Positions 1 through 8,110 of a stretch of 10,073 nucleotides of DNA are shown piece after piece. A program made the position numbers and the translations under genes. The notes beneath the pieces are model-generated. The model saw nothing but the letters and a program-made list of their open reading frames with translations. It had not been told where the DNA came from and did not search any database. This DNA is from JAPLGE01 sp964355545 (GTDB lineage: Bacteria; Bipolaricaulota; Bipolaricaulia; UBA7950; UBA9294). The stretch's first letter is position 1; each line of letters opens with the position of its first letter. Location of the stretch: the NCBI GenBank assembly GCA_964355545.1, contig CAYHEK010000057.1:1-10073 (forward strand), in the 5' to 3' direction.

Positions 1-24
1 GAAGAAGAGAAGCTTCGTCCTCAC
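1..24 (-). CDS. Start of a gene downstream of lemA (partial, 8 codons)
   Basis: A GTG codon at 24-22 overlaps the lemA TGA stop (23-21) as GTGA, the same 4-nt overlap seen at the ATPase/permease junction near 5616-5619. The eight visible codons read M-R-T-K-L-L-F-F, a basic start turning hydrophobic, as in a signal peptide or membrane anchor. lemA genes are often followed by a TPM-domain (YgcG-like) secreted or membrane protein or by an M48 peptidase; the signal-like start leans towards the former. This rests on the overlap and eight residues only. The rest lies outside the window. Confidence 0.4.
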
Positions 25-578
25 GAGAACTTAACCTTCGGCGCCTCGCGCCCCGCCTCGCTTGGGAGCATGTAGAACTCGCGATCCTTGAAGCCAAATA
101 GGCTCGCGATCAGGCTCTGGGGGAAGACGCGGATGCGGGTGTTCAGGTCGCGCACGACGGCGTTGTAGTAGACGCGGGCGCGCTGGATCGTGTCCTCGAC
201 CTCTTCAAGGCTCTGCTGCAGCTTCATGAAGTTCTCGTTCGCCTTGAGCTGCGGGTAGTTCTCCACGACGGCAAAGAGCGTCTTCAAGGCCCCCTTCAGG
301 CCCTCCTCGGCGACCGCCTGCTCCTTGGGGGAGGAGGCGCCCATCGCCCTCGTGCGGGCGAGGGTCACCTGTTCGAAGACCCCCCTCTCGTGGGAGGCGT
401 AGCCCTTCACCGTCTCCACGAGGTTCGGAATCAAGTCATAGCGGCGCTTGAGCTGCGTGTCGATGTCCCGCCACGACTCCTCCGACCGCACCTGCAGCCG
501 CACGAGTCGGTTGTAGGAAAGGACGCCCCAGCCCAGGATGAAGAGAACGACCAAGATTACGATCAAACCGATCTCCAT
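21..578 (-). CDS. lemA: LemA family membrane protein
   Basis: LemA proteins are small membrane-anchored helical-bundle proteins of poorly known function, usually linked to the cell envelope. This copy has 185 residues, the usual size. It has one N-terminal membrane segment (about residues 3-20), then the family core: YNRLVRL at 22-28, the W36-x-DIDTQLKRRYDLIPNLV stretch ending near 54, ENYPQLKANENF at 106-117, and R-x-YYNAVVRDLNTRI at 135-149, followed by the FP(x)n FGF region at 152-163. The start is the ATG at 578-576 because AAAGGAGG lies just upstream (590-583) and the membrane segment begins at once; the longer reading frame upstream has no family sequence. A downstream gene overlaps its stop by GTGA. 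It is transcribed divergently from the radical SAM gene. Confidence 0.93.
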   Translation of the reverse strand: MEIGLIVILVVLFILGWGVLSYNRLVRLQVRSEESWRDIDTQLKRRYDLIPNLVETVKGYASHERGVFEQVTLARTRAMGASSPKEQAVAEEGLKGALKTLFAVVENYPQLKANENFMKLQQSLEEVEDTIQRARVYYNAVVRDLNTRIRVFPQSLIASLFGFKDREFYMLPSEAGREAPKVKFS

Positions 579-590
579 CTTCCCTCCTTT

Positions 591-604
591 TGGGACCGGT
601 CCCA
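591..604. promoter_or_regulatory. 14-bp perfect palindrome, candidate operator
   Basis: TGGGACCGGTCCCA is a perfect palindrome centred at 597/598 in the 62-bp divergent gap between lemA and the radical SAM gene. It covers the predicted lemA transcription start and abuts its -10 element. A dimeric regulator bound here could repress lemA and possibly affect the divergent gene. The regulator is unknown; the site is inferred from symmetry and position. Confidence 0.4.
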
Positions 605-612
605 TTGTACCA
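604..612 (-). promoter_or_regulatory. Extended -10 promoter for lemA
   Basis: Read on the minus strand, TGG-TACAAT is an extended -10 element (TGn plus TACAAT, five of six consensus bases). No good -35 is present: the best hexamer at 17-nt spacing is TTTTCG. The predicted transcription start, near 597, would give a leader of about 19 nt holding the ribosome binding site. The start would fall inside the palindrome at 591-604. Confidence 0.5.
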
Positions 613-640
613 TTGCACAGAGGGTCCGAAAAGGGAGGTG

Positions 641-1546
641 ATGGGAGTGCGCCTTGCGGCAAGCGAGATCCTCTTCCGCGCACAGAAGCTCGAGGAGATC
701 CTCTCCTCGTGCCGGCTCTGCCCACATCGCTGCTCGATCGACCGGTGGCACGAGGGACGCGGCCGCTGCCGGGTCGGCCCCAGAGCGAGGGTGGCGAGCT
801 TTTGCCCGCACTTCGGGGAGGAGGAGCCCCTCGTGGGGACCCGCGGCTCAGGGACGGTCTTCTTCTCCGGGTGCAACCTTTCCTGCGTCTTCTGCCAGAA
901 CCACTCGATCAGCCAAGGAGACGAGGGGGAGGAGGTCTCGGCCGAGGACCTCGCGGGAATTTTCCTCGAGATCGCCGAGCGTGGCTGCCACAACCTGAAC
1001 CTCGTGACCCCGACGCACCAGGCTCCCGTGATCGTGAGGGCTCTTTGGATCGCGCGCGAAGCCGGCTTCGAGCTCCCCGTTGTCTGGAACTGCGGAGGGT
1101 ACGAGGAGGTCGGAGTCCTCCGTCTCTTGGACGGGATCGTCGATATCTACATGCCGGACGTGAAGTACGGGGACGAGGGAGCGGCCCTCCGCTACTCGGG
1201 GGCGCCCGGGTACGTGGCGAACATGGAGGGGGTCCTCTCCGAGATGCACCGCCAAGTCGGAGATCTCGCGATTGAGGGAGGGATCGCCCGGCGCGGCCTC
1301 CTCGTCCGGCACCTCGTCCTCCCAACGGATCTTGCCGCAAGCCGGCGCGCCCTGGAACAGGTGGCGACTGCCCTCGGGACGAAGACCTACCTGAACGTCA
1401 TGGGCCAGTACCGGCCCTCCTACCTTGCCGGCCGCTACCCAAAGCTCGCCCGACCGGTCACCCGCGCCGAGGTTGCCGCGGCGGTCGCCTGGGCGAGGGA
1501 ACTCGGCTTCACCCGCGGCCTTCCTTCTTTTGAAAACGCCCACTGA
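641..1546 (+). CDS. pflX: Radical SAM protein, PflX/COG1313 family
   Basis: This is a homologue of pyruvate formate-lyase activating enzymes whose substrate is not established. It has 301 residues counted from ATG 641. The radical SAM cluster motif is C78-x3-C82-x2-C85 within SGCNLSCVFCQN. An N-terminal cysteine set, C24-x2-C27-x3-C31-x11-C43 (CRLCPHRC...GRC), is typical of the family and may bind a second metal site or zinc. Other family blocks are GTRGSGTVFFSGC (67-78), NLNLVTPTHQ (118-127), VWNCGGYE (148-155), DIYMPDVKY (168-176), EMHRQVGDL (201-209), RRGLLVRHLVLP (217-228) and NVMGQYRPSY (252-261). For the start, GGGAGGTG ends only 2 nt before ATG 641, while GTG 647 has an ideal 8-nt gap, so translation may begin two codons later. 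No terminator separates it from the next operon, so read-through is possible. Confidence 0.9.
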   Translation: MGVRLAASEILFRAQKLEEILSSCRLCPHRCSIDRWHEGRGRCRVGPRARVASFCPHFGEEEPLVGTRGSGTVFFSGCNLSCVFCQNHSISQGDEGEEVSAEDLAGIFLEIAERGCHNLNLVTPTHQAPVIVRALWIAREAGFELPVVWNCGGYEEVGVLRLLDGIVDIYMPDVKYGDEGAALRYSGAPGYVANMEGVLSEMHRQVGDLAIEGGIARRGLLVRHLVLPTDLAASRRALEQVATALGTKTYLNVMGQYRPSYLAGRYPKLARPVTRAEVAAAVAWARELGFTRGLPSFENAH

Positions 1547-1558
1547 TGAGGGTATAGT
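1530..1558 (+). promoter_or_regulatory. Sigma-70-type promoter of the serine operon
   Basis: TTGAAA (1530-1535) and TATAGT (1553-1558) are separated by 17 nt. They match five of six consensus bases each at ideal spacing. The -35 lies inside the last codons of the radical SAM gene and the -10 just after its stop. Transcription would start near 1565, leaving a leader of about 30 nt with GGGAGG before the aminotransferase ATG at 1596. Confidence 0.75.
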
Positions 1559-1595
1559 CGCCCCGCATTCCAGCCACAGAGCGAGGGAGGTCCCC

Positions 1596-2663
1596 ATGCA
1601 CAAGCGTCTGTTCACCCCGGGCCCGACCGAGGTCCGACCGGAGATCCTGAAAGAGCTCGCCACTCCCCAGATCTACCACCGCGCCCCCGAGTTCTCGGAA
1701 CTCTACGCCCAGATCCAGCCGAAGCTCCAGAAGGTCCTGTACACGAAGAACCCCGTCTTCCTGTTCACGTCCTCCTCCACGGGCGCGATGGAGGCCGCGG
1801 TCACGAACCTCGTCGCCAAGCGCTGCCTCGTCCTCGTGAACGGCGCCTTCTCTAAGCGCTGGCACGAGATCGCCCTCGGGAACGGGGTCCCAGCCGACGC
1901 GTTCGAGATCCCCTGGGACAAGGCGATCAAACCGGAGATGGTCGACCAGGAGCTCAAGACCGGAAAGTACGACGCGGTCGCGCTCGTCCTGAACGAGACC
2001 TCGACCGGCCTGATGAACCCGCTTGAGAAGATCGCGCACGTCGTCAGCCGCTACCCCGACGTCTTCTTCCTCGTCGACGCGGTGAGCGGGATGGCGGGGG
2101 TGAAGATCGAGACGGACGCCTGGAAGATCGACTTCGTCCTCGCTGGCGTGCAGAAGGCGTTCGCGCTCCCCGCCGGCCTCACCGTCGCCGCGGTGAGCGA
2201 ACGCGCCCTCGCCCGCTCGGAAAAGGTCCCGCCGCGCAGCTACTACTTCAGCCTCCCCCTCATGTACAAGTCGCACCAGAAGAACCAGACCCCCGCGACC
2301 CCGGCGATCCCGCAGATGTTCGCCCTGAACGCCCAGTTGGATGACATGCTCGCCGAGGGGATGGAGAACCGCTTCGCCCGCCACGAGCGGATGGCAAAGA
2401 TCGTGCAGACCTGGGCGAAGAAGCACTTCGACATCTACCCCGAGGAGGGGTACTGGTCGAAGACCGTGACCTGCATCAAGAACACGAAGAATCTCTCGAT
2501 CTCGGACCTCGTGAAGACGCTCGTCCAAGAGTACAGCTTCCGCATCTCGAACGGCTATGGGGCGATCAAGGAGAAGACCTTCCGCATCGCCCACATGGGG
2601 GACGCACAGGTGGACGAGATCGAAGGCGTCCTGCGGGCGATCGAGACGGTCCTGAAGCTCTAA
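1596..2663 (+). CDS. Class V aminotransferase, serine-pyruvate / alanine-glyoxylate / phosphoserine type
   Basis: This is a cytosolic fold-type I PLP enzyme of 355 residues, the normal size for small archaeal-type and Thermotoga-type members. The start ATG 1596 follows GGGAGG with a 5-nt gap, and the protein opens with the family signature LFTPGPTEV. Visible sites are the phosphate-binding SSSTGAMEAA (59-68), NETSTG (133-138), D161 in LVDAVSG (contact to the PLP ring nitrogen), the Schiff-base lysine K187 in AGVQKAF, TPATPAIP (232-239), and R329-R330 in the FRIAHMG block, where the substrate carboxylate is bound. With serA 11 nt downstream, the likely reaction is 3-phosphohydroxypyruvate plus an amino donor to phosphoserine, doing the job of SerC although it is not a classical SerC. 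A serine-glyoxylate or alanine-glyoxylate role cannot be ruled out from sequence. Confidence 0.88.
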   Translation: MHKRLFTPGPTEVRPEILKELATPQIYHRAPEFSELYAQIQPKLQKVLYTKNPVFLFTSSSTGAMEAAVTNLVAKRCLVLVNGAFSKRWHEIALGNGVPADAFEIPWDKAIKPEMVDQELKTGKYDAVALVLNETSTGLMNPLEKIAHVVSRYPDVFFLVDAVSGMAGVKIETDAWKIDFVLAGVQKAFALPAGLTVAAVSERALARSEKVPPRSYYFSLPLMYKSHQKNQTPATPAIPQMFALNAQLDDMLAEGMENRFARHERMAKIVQTWAKKHFDIYPEEGYWSKTVTCIKNTKNLSISDLVKTLVQEYSFRISNGYGAIKEKTFRIAHMGDAQVDEIEGVLRAIETVLKL

Positions 2664-2674
2664 AGGAGGGCAAG

Positions 2675-3595
2675 ATGCCGTTTAGGGTCCTCGTTTCCGA
2701 TCCGCTGGAGAAGGAGGCGGTCGCCACGATGCAGCGAGCCGGTCTCGCGGTCGACGTGAAGACGGACCTCTCCCCAGAGGCTCTGAAGAAGGAGATCGCA
2801 AGCTACGAGGTGATCGTCGTCCGCAGCGCGACCAAGGTGCGCAAGGACACGATCGACGCGGCGCCGAACCTTCGCCTCATCGTGCGCGCCGGCGTCGGCC
2901 TGGACAACGTCGACGCGGATTACGCCAAGACGAAGGGGATCACCGTGCGGAACACCCCCGCCGCGAGCACGAACTCGGTCGCCGAGCTCGCGCTCGGCCA
3001 CCTCCTTTCCGTCGCCCGCCACATCGGACGGGGGACGGCTTCCATCAAGGCGGGAAAGTGGGAGAAGAAGGGACTCGAGGGCGTGGAGATCGAAGGGAAG
3101 ACCCTCGGGATCATCGGGATCGGCCGGATCGGCCAGGCCCTGGCGAAGAAGGCCTCGATCCTGGGGATGAAGGTCCTCGCCTACGACAAGCTCGTGAAGA
3201 AGAGCCCCCTTCCAGAGATCGTGGCTCTGGTTCCTCTCGAGCGGCTCCTCGCCGAGAGCGACTTCCTATCCTTGCACATCCCGTTCGACCCCAAGGAGGG
3301 GGCGACGATCGGCGAGAAGGAAATCGCGAAGATGAAGGACGGCGTCCGGATCGTGAACTGCGCCCGCGGCGGGGTGATCGACGAGGAGGCCCTGGCGAAG
3401 GGCCTTGCCTCGGGGAAGGTCGCCGCGGCGGCCCTCGACGTCTTCGCGGTGGAGCCCCCGGACGTGAAGCACCCTCTCTTCGCTCAAGCGAACCTCTCCC
3501 TCACCCCGCACCTCGGGGCGTCCACGGCGGAGGGGCAAGCGCGGGTCGGCCGCGAGGCGGCGGAGATCGTGATCGAGTTCGCACAGTCTCGCTAG
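2675..3595 (+). CDS. serA: D-3-phosphoglycerate dehydrogenase, short form
   Basis: Oxidises 3-phosphoglycerate to 3-phosphohydroxypyruvate with NAD, the first step of serine synthesis. It has 306 residues: both Rossmann-type domains and nothing after them, so the C-terminal ACT (and intervening) regulatory domains of long SerA are absent. Feedback inhibition by serine through an ACT domain is therefore not expected. Motifs: RAGVGLDNVD (71-80), G148-x-G150-x2-G153 in GIIGIGRIG, acidic D171 at the end of the second strand favouring NAD over NADP, catalytic R231 (ARGGVID), E260 (VEPP) and H279 (TPHLGAST). The start ATG 2675 follows an AAAGGAGGG site that overlaps the aminotransferase TAA, implying translational coupling. 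The stop overlaps the ribosome binding site of the next gene. Confidence 0.93.
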   Translation: MPFRVLVSDPLEKEAVATMQRAGLAVDVKTDLSPEALKKEIASYEVIVVRSATKVRKDTIDAAPNLRLIVRAGVGLDNVDADYAKTKGITVRNTPAASTNSVAELALGHLLSVARHIGRGTASIKAGKWEKKGLEGVEIEGKTLGIIGIGRIGQALAKKASILGMKVLAYDKLVKKSPLPEIVALVPLERLLAESDFLSLHIPFDPKEGATIGEKEIAKMKDGVRIVNCARGGVIDEEALAKGLASGKVAAAALDVFAVEPPDVKHPLFAQANLSLTPHLGASTAEGQARVGREAAEIVIEFAQSR

Positions 3596-3603
3596 GAGGG
3601 CCA

Positions 3604-4902
<1,299 letters not shown>

Positions 4903-4903
4903 A

Positions 4904-4942
4904 GAGGGCCCTCAAGCAGACTGCTCGGACCTGCGGCCGAGC
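4904..4942. terminator. Two inverted repeats at a convergent junction, possible bidirectional terminator
   Basis: Between the DUF1015 stop (4902) and the oppositely oriented permease stop (4945) lie a perfect 10-bp palindrome, GAGGGCCCTC (4904-4913), and a 6-bp stem GCTCGG/CCGAGC (4923-4928 and 4937-4942) with an 8-nt loop. There is no T tract on either side, so an intrinsic terminator of the usual kind is not shown. Position alone suggests a shared 3'-end structure for the two converging operons. Confidence 0.4.
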
Positions 4943-4944
4943 CG

Positions 4945-5619
4945 CTACCTTCGCTCCGTGTGCAGGCCGAGGCCGGGAATCCGAACCCGGTGTTCCAGCA
5001 TCCTAAGGAGCAGGGAGACGACCAAGACGAGAGCGAGGTAGAAGAGCGCGGCGACGAGGTACACATCGAGGTAGTTGAAGTAGCGGGCCGCGATCTTCAT
5101 CGACTGGCCCATGATGTCGAGGATCGTCACCAGGTACACGATCGAGGACGACTTGAGCATCAGGATGAGCTCGTTCGACCACGAGGGGATCACGAGGCGC
5201 AGGGCCTGGGGAAGGATGACGTGTCGAATCGCCTGCGGAAGGCTCATCCCGAGCGACCTCGCCGCTAGCATCTGGCCGCGCTTGACGGATTGAATCGCCC
5301 CGCGGAAGTACTCCGCCTGATAGGCGGCGGTGTTCAGGCCTAGGGCGAGAATTCCGCTCACAAAGGGGGAGAGACGGATCCCCCAGTTGGGAAACCCGTA
5401 GTAGACGATGAGGAGCTGGACGAGGAGCGGGGTCCCGCGGAAGAACTGGATGAAGAGGCTGCACGGAAGGCTCACGGGTCGGCGCCCGTAGACGCGCCCG
5501 AGGGCGAGGAGGATCCCCAGGACGGCGCCGATCGCGATGCAGGTCGCGGTCACCTCGACCGTGAGGACGAGGCCGCTCGCCATCTTGGGAAGCCACTCCC
5601 ACTTGAAGAAGAACTTCAC
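4945..5619 (-). CDS. Polar amino-acid ABC transporter permease (HisM/GlnP type), second copy in operon
   Basis: This is an inner-membrane subunit of an amino-acid importer, 224 residues. The start is GTG 5619-5617, sharing GTGA with the ATPase stop, so translation is coupled. The N-terminal block WLPKMASGLVLTVEV (9-23) is the family opening; hydrophobic segments follow at about 14-40, 52-74, 85-104, 157-171 and 185-206. The ATPase-contacting EAA loop lies at about 114-142 (GQMLAARSLGM...ILPQALR), but the usual Glu is Leu118. The C-terminus carries LEHRVRIPGL, shared with the other permease of the operon, which points to an old tandem duplication. It would form a heterodimeric channel with the 6376-7032 permease. 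Confidence 0.92.
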   Translation of the reverse strand: MKFFFKWEWLPKMASGLVLTVEVTATCIAIGAVLGILLALGRVYGRRPVSLPCSLFIQFFRGTPLLVQLLIVYYGFPNWGIRLSPFVSGILALGLNTAAYQAEYFRGAIQSVKRGQMLAARSLGMSLPQAIRHVILPQALRLVIPSWSNELILMLKSSSIVYLVTILDIMGQSMKIAARYFNYLDVYLVAALFYLALVLVVSLLLRMLEHRVRIPGLGLHTERR

Positions 5620-6371
5620 TTCTCCGTCTCCCCGTAGAGCTCGCTGATCTTTCGCAGGAACTCCCCCGTCCGCGGGTGAGCGGGGCTCGTGAAGAGCTGC
5701 TGCGGCGGTCCCTGCTCAACGATGACTCCGTGCTCCATGAAGATGATCTCGTTTGCCACCGAACGCGCGAACCCCATCTCGTGCGTGACGACGAGCATCG
5801 TCATCCCCTGCCGCGCGAGCTCGATCATGACGTCGAGCACCTCGCCGATCAACTCCGGGTCGAGAGCGGAGGTCGGCTCGTCGAACAGGATGAGCTTGGG
5901 ATCCATGGCGAGGGCACGGGCGATGGAGACCCGCTGCTGCTGGCCGCCGGAGAGCTGAGCCGGATAGGCGTTCGCCTTGTCCGCGAGCCCCACGCGCTCA
6001 AGCTCGGCGAGGGCGCGGGCCTTCGCCTGTTCCCGGCGCATCTTCCTCACATTGATCGGGCCGATGCTCACGTTCTGCATCGCCGTCAGGTGGGCGAACA
6101 GGTTGAAGTCCTGGAAGACGAAGCCGATCGAGGCCCGCAGGCGGTTGATGTCTGAGCGGTGATGGGTGACTTCTGCACCCTCCAAGAAGACCCGACCCTT
6201 GTCGGGCGGGGTGAGCTGGTTGATGCAGCGAAGGAGCGTGCTCTTACCCGTTCCGGATGGACCGATGAACACCTTCGCCTGACCCCGCTCGACCTCGAAC
6301 GAGACCCCGCGCAAGACCTCTTCGGTCCCGTACCGCTTGTGGATATCCTCGACTTTCAGTAGCGCGCTCAT
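5616..6371 (-). CDS. Polar amino-acid ABC transporter ATP-binding protein (GlnQ/HisP type)
   Basis: This cytoplasmic ATPase powers the importer. Its 251 residues are the standard length and every key motif is intact: Walker A GPSGTGKST (37-45), Q-loop FVFQDFNLF near 89-97, signature LSGGQQQR near 144-151, Walker B LILFDEPTSALD near 165-176, and the H-loop histidine in VVTHEMGF near 197-204. The start ATG 6371-6369 is 4 nt after the stop of the upstream permease. Its AAGGAGGGG site lies inside the end of that permease gene with an unusually long gap of about 13 nt. The following permease overlaps its stop by GTGA. The family handles glutamine, histidine, arginine, cystine and similar; the exact substrate is not readable here. 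Confidence 0.95.
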   Translation of the reverse strand: MSALLKVEDIHKRYGTEEVLRGVSFEVERGQAKVFIGPSGTGKSTLLRCINQLTPPDKGRVFLEGAEVTHHRSDINRLRASIGFVFQDFNLFAHLTAMQNVSIGPINVRKMRREQAKARALAELERVGLADKANAYPAQLSGGQQQRVSIARALAMDPKLILFDEPTSALDPELIGEVLDVMIELARQGMTMLVVTHEMGFARSVANEIIFMEHGVIVEQGPPQQLFTSPAHPRTGEFLRKISELYGETEK

Positions 6372-6375
6372 GCGA

Positions 6376-7032
6376 TCAGACGTGCCCCTCCTTGGTCGAT
6401 CCGGCCACCTGCAGGCCGGGGATACGGGTCCGTTCTTCGAGCCATCCCAGGCTCCGGTTCCCAGCGTACGTGATGACGAGGAAGATGAGAGCCACCGTGA
6501 GGAAGGAGATCATGGCGAGGTCGTAGCGGCGATCCATGATCGCCCGCGCCGAGCGGAGGAGCTCGTTGAACCCGACCGCGTAGGCGAGGGTCGTGTCCTT
6601 CACCACCGCGGAGAACTCGTTCGACCAGCCGGGGATCGACAGGCGAAATGCCTGCGGGAGGATCACCGAGGCGATCGCCCGGATCCGGCTCATCCCCAGG
6701 GCGCGGGCGGCCATCATCTGGCCGCTTTGGACCGATTGGATCGCCCCGCGGAAGATCTGCGACTGGTACCCCGACGAACAGAGCCCAAGCGCAAGGGTCG
6801 CCGCGAGGAAGCGAGAGATGCTGAGGCCGAAGCGGGACGGCCCGAAGTAGACGATGAAGAGAAGGACGAGGGGAGGGATGCTGCGAAAGATCCACTCGTA
6901 GACGAACGCGAGGATACCGAGGATGCGCCCCCCGTAGACCTGAAGGACGGCGACGATCGTGCCCGTGACGAAACCAACCGCAAGGAGGGCGAACAGAAGC
7001 TCGATGTTGAGGAGAGTCGCCCGCAGGAGCAT
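6376..7032 (-). CDS. Polar amino-acid ABC transporter permease (HisM/GlnP type), first copy in operon
   Basis: This is an inner-membrane subunit pairing with the 4945-5619 permease. From the first conventional start, ATG 7032-7030, it has 218 residues: hydrophobic segments at about 5-31, 38-64, 72-88, 146-158 and 174-190, an EAA-type loop at 104-130 (GQMMAARALGM...ILPQAFR) with Met107 in place of Glu, and LEERTRIPGL near the end. That ATG has no ribosome binding site and would remove the family's conserved N-terminal Leu-Pro. The open frame continues upstream. An in-frame ATC at 7068-7066, 6 nt after AAAGGGG, would add 12 residues (reading x-DQLLAIGKSLP) and align with the sister permease. 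The true start is therefore probably 7068 with a non-standard codon; see findings. A hairpin separates it from the binding-protein gene. Confidence 0.88.
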   Translation of the reverse strand: MLLRATLLNIELLFALLAVGFVTGTIVAVLQVYGGRILGILAFVYEWIFRSIPPLVLLFIVYFGPSRFGLSISRFLAATLALGLCSSGYQSQIFRGAIQSVQSGQMMAARALGMSRIRAIASVILPQAFRLSIPGWSNEFSAVVKDTTLAYAVGFNELLRSARAIMDRRYDLAMISFLTVALIFLVITYAGNRSLGWLEERTRIPGLQVAGSTKEGHV

Positions 7033-7094
7033 GGGCAGACTCTTGCCGATCGCAAGGAGCTGGTCGATGCTCGTCCCCTTTCGCCTACAGCGCA

Positions 7095-7133
7095 GGAGGG
7101 GTCTCCTCTTGGACCAAAGAAGGAGGCCCCTCC
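7095..7133 (-). promoter_or_regulatory. Intercistronic hairpin between binding-protein and permease genes
   Basis: On the minus strand GGAGGGG (7133-7127) pairs with CCCCTCC (7101-7095), and after one mismatch CTCCT (7125-7121) pairs with AGGAG (7107-7103), making a 12-bp imperfect stem. No T tract follows, so it is unlikely to be a full terminator. In ABC importer operons such hairpins commonly stabilise the upstream mRNA and cut expression of downstream genes, giving an excess of binding protein. Confidence 0.6.
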
Positions 7134-7157
7134 CTACGGACCCAGCAACCTACCGCG

Positions 7158-8087
7158 CTACTTCGTGGCCTCCTGCGCGAGGCAGCGCGCGAACTCCTTC
7201 ACGTCCTCAAGGCTCTTCGCGTTCAAGAGCAGGTTCTTGCACTTCAGCCACGCCGCCTCGATCTTCTCGTTGGTCGGGCCGAAGTAGGCCTTGAGCAGGT
7301 CGGCCCACGCGCTCCCCGGCGTGACGACGAGCTCCTTCACTCCTCCCGCCCTCTCCACCACCTGCAGACCGAGGGTGGTCATCGCGGCGTTGACCTTGGG
7401 CAGGATTCCCTTCGGGTCCTTGTCCGCGACGAGGAAACCGAAGTACTCGTAGGTGTTCAAGATCCCAGCGATCGTGAGGATGTCCGGATAGGAGGCAAGA
7501 GACGACTGCGACGCCGGCTCGTCCTGGATCACGGCGTCGATTCGCTTGTTGACGAGGTCGAGGATCGCCATCGGGTAGGTCTCATACCCCTTGAGATCGA
7601 CGCTGATCCCGGCCTTCTGCAGGTTGTCCTCCACCCAGGCGTACCCCGTCGTGCCGTTCTGCGCCCCGACCGCCTTATTCGAGCCCTTGCCGATGAGGGC
7701 AGTGACGAGGTTCAGCCCGGAGTCCTTGCGGATGACGACCGCCTGGTTCGAGAGGTAGTAGGGGTTCGAGAAGTCGATGACCTGCTCCCGCTCCTCGGTG
7801 ATCGTGAACCCAGAGACGCCGAGGTCGGCCTTCCCGGACTTCACGGACTCGATGATCGCGTCGAAGGCGATCTTCTGAATCTCGACCTCAAAACCAGCCA
7901 CCACCGCGATCGCGCGGATCGCGTCGATGTCGAACCCAAAGAACTCGCCCCCCGGAGTCTCCATTTCAAACGGGGCCCAGGGAATGTCGGACCCCACGAT
8001 GTACTTGTCCTTCGCGCTCACAAGACCCGCCGTGCTAAGGACCGCCAGGGTTAACACCACTAAACCCACCAGAAGCTTTCGCGACAT
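7158..8087 (-). CDS. Polar amino-acid ABC transporter substrate-binding protein (SBP_bac_3 family)
   Basis: This exported receptor captures an amino acid and delivers it to the permeases. It has 309 residues. The start ATG 8087-8085 lies 9 nt after an AAGGAGG site and directly precedes a signal peptide of about 25 residues (SRK basic start, hydrophobic core, cleavage likely after VSA25); there is no lipobox Cys, so it is probably soluble in the periplasm rather than a lipoprotein. Family marks: SDIPWAPFE (33-41), GFDIDAIRAI (51-60), TITEER100 (the Arg that binds the ligand carboxylate), DFSNPYY (105-111), NGTTGYAW (144-151) and D189 in QDEPASQ (amino-group contact). The last 40 or so residues go beyond the usual end and carry two cysteines, C283 and C302, in helix-like sequence. 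First gene of the operon. Confidence 0.94.
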   Translation of the reverse strand: MSRKLLVGLVVLTLAVLSTAGLVSAKDKYIVGSDIPWAPFEMETPGGEFFGFDIDAIRAIAVVAGFEVEIQKIAFDAIIESVKSGKADLGVSGFTITEEREQVIDFSNPYYLSNQAVVIRKDSGLNLVTALIGKGSNKAVGAQNGTTGYAWVEDNLQKAGISVDLKGYETYPMAILDLVNKRIDAVIQDEPASQSSLASYPDILTIAGILNTYEYFGFLVADKDPKGILPKVNAAMTTLGLQVVERAGGVKELVVTPGSAWADLLKAYFGPTNEKIEAAWLKCKNLLLNAKSLEDVKEFARCLAQEATK

Positions 8088-8110
8088 GCTACGACACCTC
8101 CTTAGGCGAC

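Noticed and set aside
1425..1595. 57-codon N-terminal extension of the aminotransferase
   Set aside because: It overlaps the end of the radical SAM gene and contains the promoter; ATG 1596 has a ribosome site and the conserved LFTPGPTEV start.
1509..2594. 361-codon minus-strand open frame antisense to the aminotransferase
   Set aside because: Composition is Arg/Asp/Val/Leu-rich with no recognisable domain, and the opposite strand has a complete PLP enzyme with its own ribosome site.
3058..3603. 182-codon N-terminal extension of the DUF1015 reading frame
   Set aside because: It lies within serA in another frame, is Arg/Gly-rich and non-homologous; GTG 3604 has a good ribosome site and the family N-terminus.
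6337..7287. 316-codon plus-strand open frame over the ABC permease genes
   Set aside because: The product is a charged low-complexity string and the minus strand carries intact permease sequences in two frames.
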